From positions 310,001-374,000 of the forward strand of contig NZ_QMIL01000002.1 of assembly GCF_003316875.1 (NCBI RefSeq): a DNA stretch of 64,000 nucleotides. Direction: 5' to 3'. The position numbers were made by a program, and so were the translations under genes. The notes below the pieces were generated by a model. The model saw only the letters and a list, made by a program, of their open reading frames with translations, did not search any database and was not told the origin of the DNA. This document shows, one piece after another, positions 61,210 through 64,000 of the stretch. Positions within the stretch are counted from its first letter, which is position 1. Each line of letters starts with the position of its first letter. The stretch comes from Aliidiomarina celeris (GTDB taxonomy: Bacteria > Pseudomonadota > Gammaproteobacteria > Enterobacterales > Alteromonadaceae).

Positions 61210-62505
61210 GTGCGTATGTTTGCCATTGCCTTACCCATGGTCATTTCGAACATTGCCGCCCCGTTACTTGGCCTTGTTGACACAGCCATCATAGGGCATT
61301 TGCCCGATTCTATCTACCTGAGTGCGGTAGCGCTGGGGGCTATGGCGATTTCGTTTGTGTACCTTATGGCGGTATTTTTACGCATGTCCACGACAGGTCT
61401 TGTCGCACAGGCCTATGGGGCAGAAGATTTAGCCCGCCAGAAAACGGTATTCGTAGACGCCAGTTACTTTGCTCTCGGGCTAGGACTATGTTTGTTTGCA
61501 CTCACCCCGGCGATTCTATTTATTGTATTTCAGTTGGTGTCGGCGAGTGCTGATCTAAAACAACTCACCAGCAGCTATGTGTCTATTCGTTTGTATGGTG
61601 CACCTGCGGCATTGCTTACCTTGGTTATTCTCGGTGTGCTATTGGGTATGCAAAAAGCGCGTATTGCCATGGGCTTGGTGATTCTCACCAATGCTATCAA
61701 TGTGGTGGGTGATCTTATATTCGTGATTGGCCTGAATATGGATGTGCGGGGCGCGGCATTGGCCAGCGTTATTGCCGAGTGGTGTACCGCCGCGGTAGGC
61801 CTTACCGTGATCATTCGACACTTGCGTATGAGTCGGCGCGACTGGTGGCAGTGGAATGCTGCGCGCTATCGGAAGCTGGCGAGTATGAATACCGATATTT
61901 TTATTCGCAGCTTGGTATTGCACTTGTGCATGGCCATGATGACTGCTTGGGCCAGTTACCATGGCCAAGTCGTGGTTGCAGCCAATGCGGTGCTATTGCA
62001 ATTTCTTATGCTTATTTCACTCGGGCTCGACGGCATTGCATACTCGGTGGAAGCCTTGGTTGGGCAAGCAAAAGGGCAAAAACAGCTTGCCAACGCTCGT
62101 AAGTGGATTGCAGCCGGTTTGCTTTGGTCGAGCCTGTTTGCGCTTGTCTATGCGTTGCTCTTCGCATTTGCCGGTACTTTTATTATTGGCCTCATTACCA
62201 ATATTCCTTCGGTTCTTCGGGAGGCCAGTAGTTATTTGGGTTGGATTGTAGTTCTACCTTTGCTCGCGCATTGGAGCTATTTATACGACGGTGTGTTTAT
62301 TGGCTTGTCGGCGAGCCGAGCAATGCGAAACACGATGCTGTTTGCAGGTGTTGGGGTCTTTTTTCCCGTATGGTGGTTAACCCAAGGGTGGGGCAACCAC
62401 GGCTTATGGTTCTCGTTGTGCTGTTTTATGGCTGCTCGCGGTGTAGCACAAGCTTATCTTCTGTATTGGCGGCACTTACTCGAGCGGCGCTTTAGCCACG
62501 CCTAG
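61210..62505 (+). CDS. MATE family efflux transporter (DinF type)
   Basis: Na+ or H+-coupled multidrug exporter of about 431 residues with 12 hydrophobic segments; FAIALPMVISNIAAPLLGLVD (in two parts) and TAIIGHLPDS at the start place it in the DinF-like branch. The start is uncertain: GTG 61210 and ATG 61216 both lack a good ribosome site, and homologues begin a few residues earlier. Divergent from the deacetylase gene with barely 50 bases between. Confidence 0.88.
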   Translation: MRMFAIALPMVISNIAAPLLGLVDTAIIGHLPDSIYLSAVALGAMAISFVYLMAVFLRMSTTGLVAQAYGAEDLARQKTVFVDASYFALGLGLCLFALTPAILFIVFQLVSASADLKQLTSSYVSIRLYGAPAALLTLVILGVLLGMQKARIAMGLVILTNAINVVGDLIFVIGLNMDVRGAALASVIAEWCTAAVGLTVIIRHLRMSRRDWWQWNAARYRKLASMNTDIFIRSLVLHLCMAMMTAWASYHGQVVVAANAVLLQFLMLISLGLDGIAYSVEALVGQAKGQKQLANARKWIAAGLLWSSLFALVYALLFAFAGTFIIGLITNIPSVLREASSYLGWIVVLPLLAHWSYLYDGVFIGLSASRAMRNTMLFAGVGVFFPVWWLTQGWGNHGLWFSLCCFMAARGVAQAYLLYWRHLLERRFSHA

Positions 62506-62512
62506 CTGCTTG

Positions 62513-63142
62513 CTATCGATAAGCGCGGGCAATTTTTTGAAAGTCATTCACAAACAAGTTGGGCTCTATTGTGGTGTACTCACCGGGCCGATGAACGGGC
62601 TGAAATATTGCGTGCTGGCGCCCTTCAGGATTCACCAAAACAATAGCGGCACTGTGCGCCACTTCATAAACCTCTTCGTCGGGCTCTGGAATAGAGTACA
62701 TCATGCCAATGCTGGTTACGAAAGGATGCAACTCGGCATGCTCTGCGCGCACACCAATAAAGTCGTCGCCGAAAAAGTTTACATAGCGCGTTAACTGTTC
62801 TAATCCATCGCGTTTCGGATCGACTGAAATCATCCATATTTTAATGGGGTAGTCGGTGCTGGCCGCTAACTCTTCATAGCGCGACTTCAGCAACGACATA
62901 GTTGTAGGGCAAATGTCGGGGCAATAGGTGTAGCCGGTAAAAAGGAAGGTCCATTGCCCCTCTAAGCTTTTGAGGGTGGCCTCGGCTTCATGGGTGCTTT
63001 CTAACACAAACTCCGGCAGCGGGCGGCTGCTGTCGTAAATGCGCGCTGCTTCGAGCTGCGGCGGACGGTTAGTCATGTTCGAATACAGTGTTGCGCCGGC
63101 AACCGCTGCAAGAGCCAAAAAAATTACAAAAATAACGCGCAT
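62513..63142 (-). CDS. SCO1/SenC family copper chaperone
   Basis: 209 residues, N-terminal membrane anchor, thioredoxin-like domain with copper-binding YTYCPDICP (CxxxC) and distal His in FQPVHRPGEY. Delivers copper to the CuA site of cytochrome c oxidase. Immediately downstream of cyoE with a one-base overlap, the usual order behind cytochrome oxidase genes. Confidence 0.94.
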   Translation of the reverse strand: MRVIFVIFLALAAVAGATLYSNMTNRPPQLEAARIYDSSRPLPEFVLESTHEAEATLKSLEGQWTFLFTGYTYCPDICPTTMSLLKSRYEELAASTDYPIKIWMISVDPKRDGLEQLTRYVNFFGDDFIGVRAEHAELHPFVTSIGMMYSIPEPDEEVYEVAHSAAIVLVNPEGRQHAIFQPVHRPGEYTTIEPNLFVNDFQKIARAYR

Positions 63143-64000
63143 TATGTAAACCCGTAATGATCAACTAAAAGTAAAACAAACAGAATCATAAGGTACCAAA
63201 TAGAGTATTTAAACATATTAAAGGCGGTGAATTTGTCGGCTTTATACTTTAACTTCCAGGCATAGCCTAAAAATCCAATATTCAAAGCGGTTACGCCCAC
63301 TAAGTACAAGAGCCCGCTCATACCAACTAAATAGGGCAGCACACAAACGGCTGTGAGTAACACGGTATACAGCAAAATACAGGTTTTGGTGAATTCAACG
63401 CCATGGGTAACCGGTAGCATGGGAATTTCAGCGCGCTCGTAATCTTTCGCGCGGTGCACCGCAAGCGCCCAGAAATGAGGCGGGGTCCAAGTGAAAACAA
63501 TCATCACCAACAACAGCGGGAAGGCATGAATTTCACCCGTAACGGCTGTCCATCCCAGCAGTGGCGGAGCTGCACCCGCAAGCCCGCCAATGACAATATT
63601 CTGCGGCGTGGCGCGCTTTAAGTACATGGTGTAAATAAATGCGTAGCCAACCAAGCTCGCGAGGGTGAGCAGCGCCGTTATACGGTTCACAAAGAGCTCA
63701 AGAATAATGTAGCCAAGCGCACCAATCAGTGCCGCAAACGCCAGTACCCTGCGGGGCGACAGCGCACCTGTCGGCAGCGGTCGCCGTAATGTGCGAGCCA
63801 TACGGGCGTCTATGTGCCGGTCAACAAGATGATTCACCGCCGCGGCAGAGCCGGACATGAGCCCTATGCCCACCATTGCGGGTAACAGAATATTAATGTC
63901 CACCCAAGTCGGCGTGGCTAAACACATTCCTACGAGCGCCGTAAGCAAGAGCAGGGCAACGACTCTGGGTTTTGTGAGTTCGAGGTATTCACGCCAAGTT
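63142..64000 (-). CDS. cyoE: Protoheme IX farnesyltransferase (haem O synthase), partial
   Basis: UbiA-superfamily membrane prenyltransferase making haem O for terminal oxidases. The frame stays open to the window edge, where it reads [20 protein letters not shown], so the gene begins outside the window and only its first few codons are missing. Prenyl-diphosphate motif in [20 protein letters not shown] and second Asp motif around [16 protein letters not shown]. Paired with sco, suggesting a cytochrome oxidase operon upstream on this strand. Confidence 0.95.
   Translation of the reverse strand, partial: TWREYLELTKPRVVALLLLTALVGMCLATPTWVDINILLPAMVGIGLMSGSAAAVNHLVDRHIDARMARTLRRPLPTGALSPRRVLAFAALIGALGYIILELFVNRITALLTLASLVGYAFIYTMYLKRATPQNIVIGGLAGAAPPLLGWTAVTGEIHAFPLLLVMIVFTWTPPHFWALAVHRAKDYERAEIPMLPVTHGVEFTKTCILLYTVLLTAVCVLPYLVGMSGLLYLVGVTALNIGFLGYAWKLKYKADKFTAFNMFKYSIWYLMILFVLLLVDHYGFT

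Noticed and set aside
1-64000. CRISPR arrays, tRNA/rRNA genes, prophage or insertion-sequence transposases
   Set aside because: None seen on reading both strands; the only repeated DNA consists of the comM copies and short tandem repeats.

Overview
The window reads as chromosome of a marine gammaproteobacterium. Gene content and order (ftsY-ftsE-ftsX-rpoH, coaBC-dut-slmA, rpmB-rpmG, mutM, comF, nfuA, secB-gpsA) and protein style point to the Alteromonadales, most likely near Idiomarina/Pseudidiomarina. That placement is inferred from recall, not from a database search. No rRNA, tRNA, CRISPR array, transposase or integrase was seen.

Left part (1-21.8 kb): an oxygen-limitation and nitrogen-oxide region. 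It holds a chemoreceptor with a nitrate/nitrite-sensing domain, class III ribonucleotide reductase (nrdG-nrdD, behind a perfect FNR box and paired NrdR boxes), the oxygen-independent ubiquinone genes ubiT/ubiUV, mogA and moeB for molybdenum cofactor, nnrS, a DGC-type zinc protein, the NO sensor norR, and divergent from it the di-iron Fe-S repair gene ric/ytfE. Two GGT-N7-ACC NorR-type sites and a sigma54-like promoter lie between norR and ric. A 2-oxo-acid decarboxylase, a Yip1 membrane protein, a Mrp/Mnh cation/proton antiporter locus and a beta-barrel outer-membrane protein follow. The Mrp locus lacks B and C and its D gene carries a frameshift. Three intergenic regions here share the inverted repeat TATCA-N5-TGATA.

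Middle (21.4-34.5 kb): small TonB and DUF2007 genes, then a 2.2 kb insertion between two diverged copies of the comM 5' end. The insertion holds a higBA-type toxin-antitoxin pair, a possible small secreted protein and a lipoprotein. After it come intact comM, two uncharacterised genes, a transsulfuration-type pair (beta-replacing PLP enzyme plus Cys/Met-metabolism PLP enzyme), a VOC protein, an overlapping pair of PLP enzymes (D-threonine-aldolase fold and threonine-dehydratase fold), marC/yhgN and yjaG.

Right part (33.9-64 kb): mainly housekeeping. rsmD is divergent from ftsY-ftsE-ftsX; rpoH follows with a sigmaE-type promoter; then ykgJ, a large periplasmic-propeller histidine kinase, envC, gpmI, a membrane rhodanese, secB, gpsA, radC, coaBC-dut-slmA, rpmB-rpmG, a 2OG-Fe(II) oxygenase, mutM, bioH, comF, a secreted M14 carboxypeptidase, nfuA, a four-repeat DUF4397 lipoprotein, a polysaccharide deacetylase, a MATE exporter, and sco-cyoE, the last cut by the window edge. 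Several convergent gene pairs meet stop-to-stop with at most one base between them.
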